Below, piece by piece: positions 27,147 through 36,223 of a DNA stretch of 64,000 nucleotides. Position 1 is the first letter of the stretch. Each line of letters starts with the position of its first letter. Under the pieces are notes generated by a model. The model had not been told where the DNA came from and made no database searches. It was given only the letters and a program-made list of their open reading frames with translations. The position numbers and the translations under genes were made by a program. The DNA is from Acidobacteriota bacterium (GTDB lineage Bacteria > Acidobacteriota > Vicinamibacteria > Vicinamibacterales > Vicinamibacteraceae): positions 1-64,000 of the forward strand of contig JADLFL010000013.1 in NCBI GenBank assembly GCA_020845575.1, written 5' to 3'.

Positions 27147-28661
27147 TCAGCCGGCGTGACGCCCGAGTGCGTGGGCGAGTTCGAGCGCACGCAGCACCGC
27201 GCGCGCCTTGTTGAGGCTCTCGTCGTACTCGGCGGACGGATGGCTGTCGGCCACGATGCCGGCGCCGGCCTGCACGTAGGCGGTCCCGCCGTGCATCCAC
27301 ACGGTGCGAATGGCGATGCAGCAATCGAGATTGCCCGCGAAATCCAGGTATCCCACAGCACCGGCGTAGACGCCGCGCGGCCGGCCCTCGAGCTCCGCGA
27401 TGATCTCCATCGCGCGAATCTTCGGTGCACCGGAGACGGTGCCCGCCGGGAAGCACGACACGAGCGCGTCGAGCCTGTCGGCGCGATCGTCGAGCGTCCC
27501 GACCACGCGCGACACCAGGTGCATCACGTGCGAGTAGCGCTCGAGCGCCATGAACTGCGGCACCCTGACGCTGCCGTACGCACACACGCGGCCAAGGTCG
27601 TTGCGTCCGAGGTCCACGAGCATCACGTGCTCGGACCGCTCCTTCTCGTCGCGCTTGAGCTCTTCGCCGAGACGGAGGTCCTCATCGTGCGTCGCGCCGC
27701 GCGGCCGCGTGCCTGCGATGGGATGGGTCTCGGCCTGCCCGCCTTCCACGCGCACGAGCATCTCCGGCGACGACCCGACGATCGACAGATCGCCCACGCG
27801 CGTGAAGTACATGTACGGCGAGGGGTTCACGTGCCTGAGCGCGCGGTAGACCGAAAAGGGATCCGCCTCGAGATCCACTTCGAACCGTTGCGACAGGACG
27901 ACCTGGTAGATGTCGCCGCGTGCGATGTACTCCTGCGCGGTGCGCACGTGGCGCTCGAAGTCCTCGCGTGTGGTGAGCGCCCGGACCGCGGGCGGCGCCG
28001 TCTGGTCGCCGCCGGTGGCAATCGGTTGCGTGTGCGCCTGTTCGAGCTCGCGCTGCAGGAAGTCGAGGCGCGCGTTGGCGAACTGGTACAGGGACGCCAG
28101 GTCGTCGCTCGGCGTGATGCGCGCGTTCGCGATGAGCAGGATGCGGTGCTTGACGTGGTCGAAGGCCAGCACCGTGTCGAACAGCATGAACGCCGCCTCG
28201 TCGCGCGGATCCTGCTGGTCGTCGAACTGGCGCCACACGTCCTGCAGGGCCGGTTCGAACCATGGCGACGCGTCGTAGCCGAAGAACCCCACGGCGCCGC
28301 CGGTGAAGCGCGGCAGGCCTGGCACGAACGGCGACCGGTACTCCGCCATGATCCGGCGCAGCGCTCCCACGAACGATTCGTCGAGCGCCGAGGACTGACC
28401 GCCCTGCTCGAGCACGGCCCTGCCGTCGCGCGCGCGGAGCACGAGAAACGGGTCCTTGCCGAGGAACGAGTAGCGCGCCACCTGCTCGCCGCCCTCGACG
28501 CTCTCGAACAGGAACGCGTAATCGGAATGTTCCGCCACGCGCAGGAACGCCGACACGGGCGTCAGGAGGTCGGCGAGCAGTTCGCGGCACACGGGCACGA
28601 AGGTCCCGCGGCCGGCGAGATCGACGAACTCTTCGAAAGTGGTCTGGGTCATCGCTGACAT
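27147..28661 (-). CDS. trpE: Anthranilate synthase component I
   Basis: Converts chorismate to anthranilate; 504 residues. The N-terminal domain carries the Trp feedback site region ([19 protein letters not shown]). The chorismate-binding domain has [72 protein letters not shown] and [13 protein letters not shown] at 28661 is chosen because GGAG lies 5 nt before it, giving a 13-bp overlap with aroDE; ATG at 28652 would give an ATGA overlap instead. Expression is expected to be under the attenuator at 30219-30403. Confidence 0.96.
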   Translation of the reverse strand: MSAMTQTTFEEFVDLAGRGTFVPVCRELLADLLTPVSAFLRVAEHSDYAFLFESVEGGEQVARYSFLGKDPFLVLRARDGRAVLEQGGQSSALDESFVGALRRIMAEYRSPFVPGLPRFTGGAVGFFGYDASPWFEPALQDVWRQFDDQQDPRDEAAFMLFDTVLAFDHVKHRILLIANARITPSDDLASLYQFANARLDFLQRELEQAHTQPIATGGDQTAPPAVRALTTREDFERHVRTAQEYIARGDIYQVVLSQRFEVDLEADPFSVYRALRHVNPSPYMYFTRVGDLSIVGSSPEMLVRVEGGQAETHPIAGTRPRGATHDEDLRLGEELKRDEKERSEHVMLVDLGRNDLGRVCAYGSVRVPQFMALERYSHVMHLVSRVVGTLDDRADRLDALVSCFPAGTVSGAPKIRAMEIIAELEGRPRGVYAGAVGYLDFAGNLDCCIAIRTVWMHGGTAYVQAGAGIVADSHPSAEYDESLNKARAVLRALELAHALGRHAG

Positions 28662-30127
28662 GAGGTCTCCGGCGCGAACGCCAGGTGTGGCGCTTCGGCG
28701 TGGATGGCGGCGCGCATGGCGTCGATCGGCGGCTCGACGGGGAACCAGGTGGCCACCTGCGCACCGGCCTGGGCCACGAGCATCTCGAGTCCGCCGAGCG
28801 TGGCGCAGCCCGCGGCTGCCGCGTCGCGCAGCAACTGCGTCTGGCCCGGGTTGTAGACGAGGTCGTACACCAGCCCTCCACCCGCGAGACACGCCGCGTC
28901 GACAGGCGTGGCATCGACGTGCGGGGCTGTTCCGACGGGCGTGGTGTTCACGAGCACGTCCCACGACCCGGCGGGCGGCGGCCACTCACCTGTTGCCGCG
29001 CCGAGATCCGCGAGCGCGGCGGCTTGTTCGCGACGACGCGCGTACACCGTGACTGTCGCGCCCTCGTCGTGCAACCCGGCAGCGACGGCACGCGCCGCGC
29101 CACCTGCCCCGAGCACGGCGACTCGCGCGCCGCGCAGCGGCACTCGCGACCGCAACGGCAACAGGAAGCCTTCGACGTCGGTGTTGCCGGCGACCCACCC
29201 GCCCGGCGTGCGCGTGAGCGTGTTGGCGGCGCCCACTCGTTCTGCGACGGGCTCTGCACTCGCCGATCGGGCAAGCGCGTCGAGCTTGAACGGCGCCGTG
29301 ACACTGAGGCCGCGCACGCCGAGGTGGTCGGCAAACGAGAGGAGGTCGTCGATGTCGCGAGCTTCGAGCGGCACGTACACGCCGTCGATGCCACGCGCAC
29401 GGAGCGCGGCGTTGTGCAACACCGGCGACAACGAATGGCCAATCGGACGGCCCGCCACGCCCAGCACCAGCGTGTCGGCCGAATGCCGGCCGACGCCATA
29501 GCGCTCGCGCATCACGATGGGTGTCACTTGCCCCGGTGCGATGGCGCCCCCCCCATACGTCCAGCGCGAGCCGAACCGCTCCGGCAGGAGGCGCGACGCC
29601 AGACCTGTCGTGCCCATCGCGATCAGCACGACGGGAACGTCGCCAGCCGCTGTCGCCGCTTCCGCGAACGCCGTCTGATCCATCAGGCAACCGGGCGTGA
29701 CGGCCACCTTGACCACACCTGGCCGGCGGGCGGCCATGTCCCGCACGAGCGCGGGCACGTCGGCCGGCATCCCTGCGAAATCGTGGCGCGACAACACCAC
29801 ACGGCCCGGGAAGGCGGCAATCACCGCATCGCCGAACGCGGCGTCCCACTCGACGTCCACGAATGCCGCACCCAGCCCGAGCGCCTCGCGCAGGACGACT
29901 TCGCGCTGCCCCTCCTCCCCTTCGAAGCGCCCTCCCTCGCGGACCGGACGCAGGGTCACGATCGCGCGGGCAGTCGCCTCCCCCAGGACATCGGCCAGCG
30001 GCAACGCCGGCAGTCGATCCAACCTGAACTCCACGAGATCGGCCACGCGCAGCGCGTCAGCCCGCGCCGGCGCGAGTGCGTCAGGAGCGAGATCGGCCAG
30101 CGTGGCGACGAGGGACGGGGAGAACAT
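28649..30127 (-). CDS. Bifunctional 3-dehydroquinate dehydratase / shikimate dehydrogenase
   Basis: A fusion of AroD (type I) and AroE, 492 residues, catalysing steps three and four of the shikimate pathway. Residues about 1-220 form the type I dehydratase: FRLDRLPALP, TLRPVREGGRFEG, the active His in LSRHDFAG and the Schiff-base Lys in VVKVAVTPG. Residues about 235-485 form the dehydrogenase: VAGRPIGHSLSPVLHNAAL, VTAPFKLDAL with the catalytic Lys, GAANTLTR, NTDVEGF and the NADP site VLGAGGAARAVAAGL. This order is the one known from plants and Chlamydia. It is the first structural gene of the supraoperon, 91 nt after the attenuator. The ribosome binding site is weak. Confidence 0.94.
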   Translation of the reverse strand: MFSPSLVATLADLAPDALAPARADALRVADLVEFRLDRLPALPLADVLGEATARAIVTLRPVREGGRFEGEEGQREVVLREALGLGAAFVDVEWDAAFGDAVIAAFPGRVVLSRHDFAGMPADVPALVRDMAARRPGVVKVAVTPGCLMDQTAFAEAATAAGDVPVVLIAMGTTGLASRLLPERFGSRWTYGGGAIAPGQVTPIVMRERYGVGRHSADTLVLGVAGRPIGHSLSPVLHNAALRARGIDGVYVPLEARDIDDLLSFADHLGVRGLSVTAPFKLDALARSASAEPVAERVGAANTLTRTPGGWVAGNTDVEGFLLPLRSRVPLRGARVAVLGAGGAARAVAAGLHDEGATVTVYARRREQAAALADLGAATGEWPPPAGSWDVLVNTTPVGTAPHVDATPVDAACLAGGGLVYDLVYNPGQTQLLRDAAAAGCATLGGLEMLVAQAGAQVATWFPVEPPIDAMRAAIHAEAPHLAFAPETSCQR

Positions 30128-30218
30128 GGGCGGCTCAGGGCTTGCGGCTTACGGTCAGACGGCAAAGGGCAAGAGGGTGATGTTCGTCATTGGTCATTCG
30201 TCGTTGCCGCATCAAATG

Positions 30219-30251
30219 AAAACGCCCCATCGGCGAGAGGCCGAAGGGGCG
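30219..30251 (-). terminator. Attenuator terminator of the trp supraoperon
   Basis: On the minus strand two 12-nt arms (30251-30240 and 30234-30223) pair with a single mismatch around a CTCTC loop, and are followed at once by TTTTC (30222-30218). This is a typical intrinsic terminator, placed between the trp leader peptide and aroDE. Confidence 0.85.
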
Positions 30252-30331
30252 CCAGGTACGCGATTCGCGTGGTGCTGGTCTGTGCGCGGCTAGACGGCCG
30301 CCCCTTCGACTGAGGACCCAAACCACCACCA
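30242..30331 (-). promoter_or_regulatory. trp attenuator: Trp codons, antiterminator arm and shared terminator arm
   Basis: In order of transcription: three Trp codons (30331-30323), then CGAAGGGGCG at 30308-30299, still inside the leader frame, then CGCCCCTTCG at 30251-30242. The two 10-nt segments are fully complementary. The second is also the 5' arm of the terminator, so the two hairpins exclude each other. A ribosome stalled at the Trp codons leaves the first arm free (read-through); one that reaches the stop at 30290 covers it (termination). Seen directly in sequence; the function is inferred from known enteric and alphaproteobacterial trp attenuators. Confidence 0.82.
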
Positions 30332-30403
30332 ATAGCGCGTCGTGGACGACGCACTGCGCGTGATGAGCCCGGAGACGAAGGAGAACGCGACACAGCCCCG
30401 CAT
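30290..30403 (-). CDS. trpL: trp operon leader peptide
   Basis: A 37-codon frame: ATG at 30401-30403, stop TAG at 30290-30292. Residues 24-28 are Tyr-Trp-Trp-Trp-Phe, with the three TGG codons at 30323-30331. Tandem Trp codons just upstream of complementary stems and a terminator are the hallmark of ribosome-mediated attenuation. The leader peptide itself has no function after synthesis. The promoter puts the transcript start about 3 nt before this ATG, so the peptide would be translated from a leaderless end. The later start of the leader frame is not certain, since no ribosome binding site is seen, but only this frame contains the Trp run. Confidence 0.78.
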   Translation of the reverse strand: MRGCVAFSFVSGLITRSASSTTRYWWWFGSSVEGAAV

Positions 30404-30412
30404 GTCGGAGGA

Positions 30413-30441
30413 ACCCTACCAAAGTCGCCAGAGCACGTCAA
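30413..30441 (-). promoter_or_regulatory. Predicted promoter of the aromatic supraoperon
   Basis: On the minus strand TTGACG (30441-30436) and TAGGGT (30418-30413) are 17 bp apart. The -10 ends 9 nt before the leader peptide ATG. No TrpR-like operator was recognised. Confidence 0.6.
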
Positions 30442-30507
30442 CGACAACAACGATTCGAGGCGGCTTGCTTGACCCTCTCGGGGGCGCATGTCATAACCGA
30501 CACCACA

Positions 30508-32403
30508 GTGCCCGAGCTGCCTCCGGTCATCGCCGGTCCGATTCGTGGGTTGGTGCTGGCCGTCGTCGCGCTCGCGTCGTTGAGCGTGGACGTGCCCGCA
30601 CGCGTGGCAACGTTCCCCATGTCCGAGATCCGCCGCGGCCAGGTCGCCGAGGGCATCACGCGCATGGACGATGGCGAGCGCGTGACGTTCAACGCGCACA
30701 TCCTCGGGATACTGGACGATGTCATCGGGCCGAAACGGCAGGTGATCCTCGCGCGTCTCGAAGGGGCCAACCTCGAACAGACGGGCGTCATCGCCGGCAT
30801 GAGCGGCAGCCCGGTATATATCGACGGCCGGCTCGTGGGCGCCGTGGCGTATTCACTGGGCCAGTTCCCCAAGGTGCCGATCGCGGGCATCACGCCGATT
30901 GGCGAGATGTCCGACGCGACGCGTCCGGGTGCCGGGACCGCACCACGCCAGGTCGCGGCGTTCCCGCTCGACACGCCGCTCACGCCCGACGCACTGCGCA
31001 ACGCGTTCCTGGCGTCGTTCCCTGGACGGGCCGGGGTACGCGTCGAAGCAACAGCGATGGGCGCCATGGGGCTGGAAGCCGCGGGGAGCCCCGTTCTCCG
31101 CCCCATCGCCACGCCGCTCTCCATGGGTGGCTTCACCGGTTCGGTCGGTGCGTGGCTCACAGACACCCTGACGGCAGCAGGATTCGCCCCCGTCTCGGCC
31201 GGCGCATCGTCGTCACGGGCCGCCGGCCGTGCGGCCCACGCGCAGGGTGCCCTCGCCAATACGGCAGCACCAGTTGACGCATCTCCGCTGCAGCCCGGCG
31301 ACGCCGTCGGCGTCAGCCTGGTGCGGGGCGACCTCTCGCTCGGTGCCACGGGCACGGTGACAAGCGTCGACGGTCCACGGGTCCTGGCATTCGGCCATCC
31401 GTTCTTCAACCTCGGCCCCACGCACCTGCCGATGACGCGCGCCCACGTCGTGGCCGTCATCCCGAGCCTCGCCAACTCGATCAAGCTGGCGCAACTCGGG
31501 GACGTCCTCGGCGTGATGGACCAGGATCGGGCCACGGCCATCGCGGGCACGATCGGCGTCACGCCGCAGACGATTCCCATGACCATCGGGCTGCGTGCCA
31601 ACGGCGGTGCCACGCGATCGTTCTCGTTCGAGGTGAGCGAGGATCCGCTCTTCTCGCCGCTGATCGTCTTTGCCACTGTCGCCAACGTCCTGCAGTCCTA
31701 CCAGCGCGACGTCGGGGCCTCGACGATTCGCGTCCGCGGCACGGCGGCCATCGGCTCGACGACGCTTCACCTCGACAACGTGTTCGGCGGCGACAACGCC
31801 GTCGGCACCGCGGCTGCCTCGTTGGCGGCCCCGCTGGCCGCTGTGCTGCGCAGCGATCTCGGCACGCCACGCGTCGGCCGCATCTCGCTCGAACTCGACA
31901 GCGACGAGCACCAGCGCACGTCACGCCTCGACCGCGTGTGGCTTGCCGAACCACGGCCTCGCGCGGGAGACACGGTGACCCTCCTCGTCGAGACCCGCGG
32001 TTACAGGAGCGCCCCACAGGTCCATCGCCTGCCCATCCCCATTCCGGCCGCGACCACCGGCCTGCTGCAACTGCAGATCGTGGACGGCTCGTCTCTGGCG
32101 CAACTCGAAGGGCGGCGCCGGTCGCTCGAACAGGCGCGCAGCGTCGACGAACTTGTGACGCTGCTGAACCAGGCGAGGCGTGGCGACAGGTGGTACGTCC
32201 GACTCGTCCGCCCGGCGCAGGGCTCTGTGATCAACGGCCGCGACATGCCCGCGCTCCCCGGCAGTGTGATGCAGGTCCTCGGCACCACGCCCGGCGTCGT
32301 CTCCACGGCGCTCGATCAGGTCGTCCTCGGCGAATGGGAACTCCCGGCCGATGCCGTCGCCACAGGCCAGCGCGCGCTCGCCATCACTCCTCTCGTTCCG
32401 TAA
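30508..32403 (+). CDS. SpoIVB-type peptidase S55 domain protein
   Basis: A 631-residue exported protein of the S55 serine peptidase group, common in Acidobacteriota and related to the Bacillus sporulation protease SpoIVB, though without sporulation context here. A hydrophobic N-terminal segment (LVLAVVALASLSVDVPA) directs export. The catalytic-type Ser is in TGVIAGMSGSPVYIDGRLVGAV (Ser about 101), and a His lies in LAFGHPFFNLG (about residue 296). The remaining ~300 residues are beta-rich. GTG at 30508 is chosen because TTGACC (30469-30474) with a CATAAC (30492-30497) 17 bp on looks like its promoter; the frame is open back to TTG at 30469. An 8-bp-scale gap joins it to the next gene. Confidence 0.82.
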   Translation: MPELPPVIAGPIRGLVLAVVALASLSVDVPARVATFPMSEIRRGQVAEGITRMDDGERVTFNAHILGILDDVIGPKRQVILARLEGANLEQTGVIAGMSGSPVYIDGRLVGAVAYSLGQFPKVPIAGITPIGEMSDATRPGAGTAPRQVAAFPLDTPLTPDALRNAFLASFPGRAGVRVEATAMGAMGLEAAGSPVLRPIATPLSMGGFTGSVGAWLTDTLTAAGFAPVSAGASSSRAAGRAAHAQGALANTAAPVDASPLQPGDAVGVSLVRGDLSLGATGTVTSVDGPRVLAFGHPFFNLGPTHLPMTRAHVVAVIPSLANSIKLAQLGDVLGVMDQDRATAIAGTIGVTPQTIPMTIGLRANGGATRSFSFEVSEDPLFSPLIVFATVANVLQSYQRDVGASTIRVRGTAAIGSTTLHLDNVFGGDNAVGTAAASLAAPLAAVLRSDLGTPRVGRISLELDSDEHQRTSRLDRVWLAEPRPRAGDTVTLLVETRGYRSAPQVHRLPIPIPAATTGLLQLQIVDGSSLAQLEGRRRSLEQARSVDELVTLLNQARRGDRWYVRLVRPAQGSVINGRDMPALPGSVMQVLGTTPGVVSTALDQVVLGEWELPADAVATGQRALAITPLVP

Positions 32404-32410
32404 GCGTTAC

Positions 32411-34633
32411 ATGACACACGCGTCACGCCTGTTCCTGACGATCGCCGCCACGACGGCCGTTGTCGTGCTTCCCGTTCGCGCCGCCGGTCCTTCCCGCTGG
32501 GAAACGGGGACCAGCGACCAGTGGATGGCGGGCCGCGGCGATCACGTCGCAATCACGCGCGACGGCCGGCTCTCGCTCGGTCCCGATGTCCGCGTGCTCC
32601 ACGAGGACGCGGCCCCGGCCATGTGGACCGCGGTCACGGCGCCCGACGGTACCGTGTACGCCGGCACCGGCAACGAGGGGCAGGTCCTTGCGCTGTCTGG
32701 CACCACCACACGCGTATTCTGGGACAGCGACGAACTGCAGGTGCACGCGCTGGCCTGGCACGACGGGGCCCTGCTCGCCGCGACCTCGCCGGACGGCAAG
32801 GTCTATCGCGTGGCGCCGGATGGTACCGCGACGGTCTTCTTCGATCCCGAGGACACGTATGTGTGGGCGCTCGCCGTCGACCGGCAGCAGCAGGTGTACG
32901 TCGCCACCGGCGGCAGGGGACGCGTGTATCGCCTGCCGCGCACCGGCGGCGAGCCGACCACCATCTTCGAGAGCGCAGCCGCCAACGTGACGGCGCTGCT
33001 GCTGGCCGACAATGGCGACCTGCTCGTCGGCACAGACAGCCCGGGACGGCTGTATCGCGTGCCGGCCGGGGGATCGCCGTTCGCACTGCTCGACGGCCCG
33101 CACTCGCAGGTCCAGGCCATCAGGCAGGCGGTCGATGGCACGATCTGGGTGCTCGCCGGCTCGCCCGGGGCCTCTCCGGCCGCCGCGCAGCCGGCTCCGA
33201 CCACGGCATCAACGGCGCCTGTCGCGTCGGTGTCGACGGAGGTCACGATCGTGGCCATCGGCGACACGACGAGCATCGTCAGTGCATCGCCGTCTGGCGG
33301 CGCGACGAGCACCGCGGGCAACGGCGTGGCGAAGGGGGCCGTGTATAGGCTCGGGGCAGATGGACTCGTCGATCAGTTCTGGGAAGCCACGGGCGAACTC
33401 CCGTACGACCTGCTGCCGACATCGTCGGGGCGACTGCTGGTCTCGGCCGACAACGGCGTGGTGTACGCGCTCGACGGCGATCCCGTGCGCACGGCGCGCA
33501 TCGCGCAGGTGCCCGGCCGTCAGTTGACGCGCATCCTCCCGCGCGGCTCGGGATACCTGCTCACCGCGTCGAACCCAGGGAAGCTCGTGGAACTTGCGGG
33601 GACCGCAGCGACGAAGGGCTCGTACACTTCGGATGTGAAGGACGCCGCAACAGGGGCGACATGGGGAGTCGTGCGCTGGGAGGGTGAACAGCCGTCCGGG
33701 AGCACCGTCAGGTTCGCTACGCGCAGCGGCAACACGTCGACGCCCGACGACACGTGGGCACCGTGGGTGCCCGCCCGCGACGATGCAGGCGAACTTCGCA
33801 TCGCGAGTCCCGCCGCACGATACCTGCAGTGGAGGATCGATCTCGCCGGTGCGCCCATCGTGGATCACGTCACGGTCACGTATCTCCCGCGCAATCAACG
33901 TCCGCGGCTGACGTCGCTCACCTTGCACGCACCGGGCGTCGTCTTCCAGCAGCCGTTCGGCGCCCAGGAACCTCCGGACCTCGCGGGGTACCAGGCCACC
34001 ACACCCGCGCCCGTGCGCGATCAGGCGATTGCCGCCGCCACGCCTGCGACGGCCACGGCGGCGCCTGTCGGACGACGCCTGTTCCAGAAGGGCTTCCAGA
34101 CATTCCAGTGGGACGCCAACGATCCCGACAGCGACGACCTGCGCTATCGCGTCTCGGTGCGTCGCGGCGGCGGGCACGCCTGGCGCGACATCGCCACGGA
34201 TCTCGTGGGGACGGTCTTCACGTGGGACACGTCGCAGTTGCCCGACGGCCGATACATGGTGCGCGTCGTGGCGTCGGACGGCAGGGCGAATCCGTCGGGA
34301 GCCGCGCTCCAGGGCGAGCGCGAGACCGGCCCGTTCACGATCGACAACACGCCGCCGGTGATTCGCGTGACCGAACCGCCCGCAACGAAGGCGGCGGCGC
34401 CCCGCACGACCCTGACCTTCGAGGTGATCGACGCCACCTCGACGCTGGGCCGCGTGGACATGCTGCTCGGCAACGGCGAATGGCGCTCGCTGTTCCCCGA
34501 TGACGGCGCGCTCGACAGCCTGCGGGAACGCTTCACGGTCCCGCTGACTGATGTCGGGAACGGTCCTGTCGTGCTGCGGGCGACCGACAGCCTCGCCAAC
34601 CTCACAACGCTGGAAGTGACGCCCCGCCGCTGA
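32411..34633 (+). CDS. Exported beta-propeller protein with C-terminal beta-sandwich region
   Basis: A 740-residue protein with a signal peptide (MTHASRLFLTIAATTAVVVLPVRA). Residues about 45-430 contain repeats such as DGTVYAGTGNEGQVLAL, DGKVYRVAPDGTATVFF, QVYVATGGRGRVYRL and NGVVYALDGDP, spaced 45-60 residues: blades of a propeller of the WD40/SMP-30-like kind. An Ala/Thr/Ser-rich insert is near 260-300. Residues about 580-740 look like fibronectin/cadherin-type sandwiches (FQWDANDPDSDDLRYRVSVR, TLTFEVIDATSTLGRVDM). Function unknown. It begins 7 bp after the S55 gene, so the two are likely made together and may act together in the periplasm. Confidence 0.7.
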   Translation: MTHASRLFLTIAATTAVVVLPVRAAGPSRWETGTSDQWMAGRGDHVAITRDGRLSLGPDVRVLHEDAAPAMWTAVTAPDGTVYAGTGNEGQVLALSGTTTRVFWDSDELQVHALAWHDGALLAATSPDGKVYRVAPDGTATVFFDPEDTYVWALAVDRQQQVYVATGGRGRVYRLPRTGGEPTTIFESAAANVTALLLADNGDLLVGTDSPGRLYRVPAGGSPFALLDGPHSQVQAIRQAVDGTIWVLAGSPGASPAAAQPAPTTASTAPVASVSTEVTIVAIGDTTSIVSASPSGGATSTAGNGVAKGAVYRLGADGLVDQFWEATGELPYDLLPTSSGRLLVSADNGVVYALDGDPVRTARIAQVPGRQLTRILPRGSGYLLTASNPGKLVELAGTAATKGSYTSDVKDAATGATWGVVRWEGEQPSGSTVRFATRSGNTSTPDDTWAPWVPARDDAGELRIASPAARYLQWRIDLAGAPIVDHVTVTYLPRNQRPRLTSLTLHAPGVVFQQPFGAQEPPDLAGYQATTPAPVRDQAIAAATPATATAAPVGRRLFQKGFQTFQWDANDPDSDDLRYRVSVRRGGGHAWRDIATDLVGTVFTWDTSQLPDGRYMVRVVASDGRANPSGAALQGERETGPFTIDNTPPVIRVTEPPATKAAAPRTTLTFEVIDATSTLGRVDMLLGNGEWRSLFPDDGALDSLRERFTVPLTDVGNGPVVLRATDSLANLTTLEVTPRR

Positions 34634-34652
34634 CGTCGGGCAGGCGTCAGCC

Positions 34653-34760
34653 GGGCTCGGAGAGCCGGCCGTACCGTAGATGCCGCGATGTCGGCCAGGC
34701 TTGATTAGCCGACCTTCCTGGAGATACCCGGAGTGTTGGCAGGGTCGGCTCTCCGAGTCC
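34653..34760. terminator. Long imperfect inverted repeat between convergent genes
   Basis: Arms 34653-34670 and 34743-34760 match at 16 of 18 positions; a smaller stem, GTCGGC 34690-34695 with GCCGAC 34708-34713, lies inside. It fills the 150-bp gap between the propeller gene and the anti-sigma gene. It likely serves as a two-way transcript end, but there is no T run and it may be a dispersed repeat. Confidence 0.5.
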
Positions 34761-34783
34761 GGCCCTGCGCCCGCATCGGCGTG

Positions 34784-35581
34784 CTACGTCGCGATGTCGT
34801 CGGCGCCACGTCGTGACGACTGCGGCTTCACCATCGGCGGCCGGACCGTGGTATGGCTCACGAGCCATACGAGGCTGACGGCCACGGGCCTGCCGGCCCG
34901 ACTGGCGGGCTGGAACCGCGCCGAGTCCTCCAGCGACTGCACGAGCGTCAGGTTCGGCGCGCCATCGAGTTGCTGCGTCTGCTCGACCCGTCCATCACGC
35001 GTGACGACCGCGGAGAGTGCCAGCTCGACGTCCTGATCCGTGTCCAGCGAGAGGTCGTTGACGAGCATCAGGGGTGTGACGGCCTCGGCCGAGGCACGCG
35101 GCGCCTGCATGCCAGGCGCCAGGGGCAACGGTTCCAAATCCGTGCCCGACAACGCCATCATCGTCACCATCGCGCGGAGGGAGTCGGCGCGCTCGGCGGC
35201 CGGCGCAAAAAGCACCAGGCTGGCCGCGAGGCCCGCGCAGACGACCATCGCGGCCGTCGCGCACAGTCCGGCCCACACAAGGTGCATGTCGTCGAAGGCC
35301 GCGCGCACGCGCACGGGCCACGACTGCTCCTGTTCGGCGAGTACGCGGCTCACCACGGCACTCGCCACGTTCCGGCGCGCTGGCTCGTCGCCCATGGCGG
35401 CAGACATCACCGAGGCTCGATGACGCAGCAGACCACCAAGGTCTTGCAACTCCTCGAAGGCTTCGCGACATGCGCGGCAGGCCCGCAGGTGCTGCGTGAC
35501 GTCGAGGTGCTCGCTGATCGACAGCTCTCCGTCGCGAAACGCCGAGAGCCGTGCCGCGGTGATGTGGCCAGTGGCGGTCAC
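34784..35581 (-). CDS. Anti-sigma factor with zinc-finger domain and TonB_C-like periplasmic end
   Basis: A 265-residue membrane protein. The N-terminus holds an anti-sigma zinc finger of the zf-HC2 type (H-x3-C-x2-C in QHLRACRACREAF) after the helix ITAARLSAFRDGELS. One membrane segment follows (about residues 107-130, WAGLCATAAMVVCAGLAASLVLF). The outer part (about 175-255) looks like a TonB C-terminal/energy-transducer fold: LALSAVVTRDGRVEQTQQL, LTLVQSLEDSARFQPA and RAGRPVAVSLVWLV. The GTG start at 35581 overlaps the sigma gene stop (GTGA). It should hold the sigma factor until a signal arrives in the periplasm; which one is unknown. Confidence 0.82.
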   Translation of the reverse strand: MTATGHITAARLSAFRDGELSISEHLDVTQHLRACRACREAFEELQDLGGLLRHRASVMSAAMGDEPARRNVASAVVSRVLAEQEQSWPVRVRAAFDDMHLVWAGLCATAAMVVCAGLAASLVLFAPAAERADSLRAMVTMMALSGTDLEPLPLAPGMQAPRASAEAVTPLMLVNDLSLDTDQDVELALSAVVTRDGRVEQTQQLDGAPNLTLVQSLEDSARFQPASRAGRPVAVSLVWLVSHTTVRPPMVKPQSSRRGADDIAT

Positions 35582-36189
35582 GGCTGCAACTCCGCGCGCA
35601 GCAACTGACGCGCCCGCGCCAGTCGCGACTTCACCGTGCCGACGGCGACGTCGAGCGAGAACGCGATCTCGTCGTAGCTGAGGCCGTCGATCTCCCGCAG
35701 GATGAGGGCCGTGCGCTGATCGAACGGCAGTTCGCGCAGCCCCCGCCACACCCTGTCGGCCTGTTCCTTCTGCCGGAGCAGCTTCTCGGGGCCGCAATCA
35801 TCGCCGGGTGATGGCAGCTCGCCGTGTTCGGTCACATGGGCGTCGAGAGAGACCTGCGCGGATCTGTAGCGACGACGCCACCAGCGCTGCCTGTTACGCG
35901 CCTGATTGACGACGATGCGGTAGATCCAGGTGCGCAGGGCGGATTGTCCACGGAAGCGATCGAGCATCCGGAAGACCGTGAGGAACACGTCCTGCGACAG
36001 ATCCAGCGCCTCCTCCTTGTCGCCAAGGAGATGGAACGCCAGTTGGTAGACCATGCGCTGGTGAGTCTCGACAAGCTCCGTGCAGGCCAGCTCGTCGCCC
36101 GACAGGCAGCGCGACACCAGTGCTGCTTCGCCGTCTCCAAGCCCCGCCCAATCGAGCGTGACGGGCTTCATCGAGAGTTCTCCCGCCAT
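35578..36189 (-). CDS. ECF-type RNA polymerase sigma factor
   Basis: 203 residues. Region 2 spans about residues 25-100 (VETHQRMVYQLAFHLLGDKE, ALDLSQDVFLTVFRMLDRFR, LRTWIYRIVVNQARNR) and region 4 about 145-200 (LPFDQRTALILREIDGLSYD, VGTVKSRLARARQLLR). There is no region 1.1 or 3. ATG at 36189 has a perfect AGGAGGTGA upstream; ATG at 36171 with GGGAGA is the alternative. It is coupled to an anti-sigma gene. A site GGAAC-N17-GTCCAA lies 35-62 bp upstream, matching the ECF promoter style, so self-activation is likely. Confidence 0.93.
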   Translation of the reverse strand: MAGELSMKPVTLDWAGLGDGEAALVSRCLSGDELACTELVETHQRMVYQLAFHLLGDKEEALDLSQDVFLTVFRMLDRFRGQSALRTWIYRIVVNQARNRQRWWRRRYRSAQVSLDAHVTEHGELPSPGDDCGPEKLLRQKEQADRVWRGLRELPFDQRTALILREIDGLSYDEIAFSLDVAVGTVKSRLARARQLLRAELQP

Positions 36190-36223
36190 CCGGCAGTCAC
36201 CTCCTGAGCGTACCGATGTCTGG

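Noticed and set aside
30469..30507. Earlier TTG start for the S55 peptidase gene
   Set aside because: The TTG is part of a TTGACC that looks like its -35 box; GTG at 30508 leaves a complete export signal.
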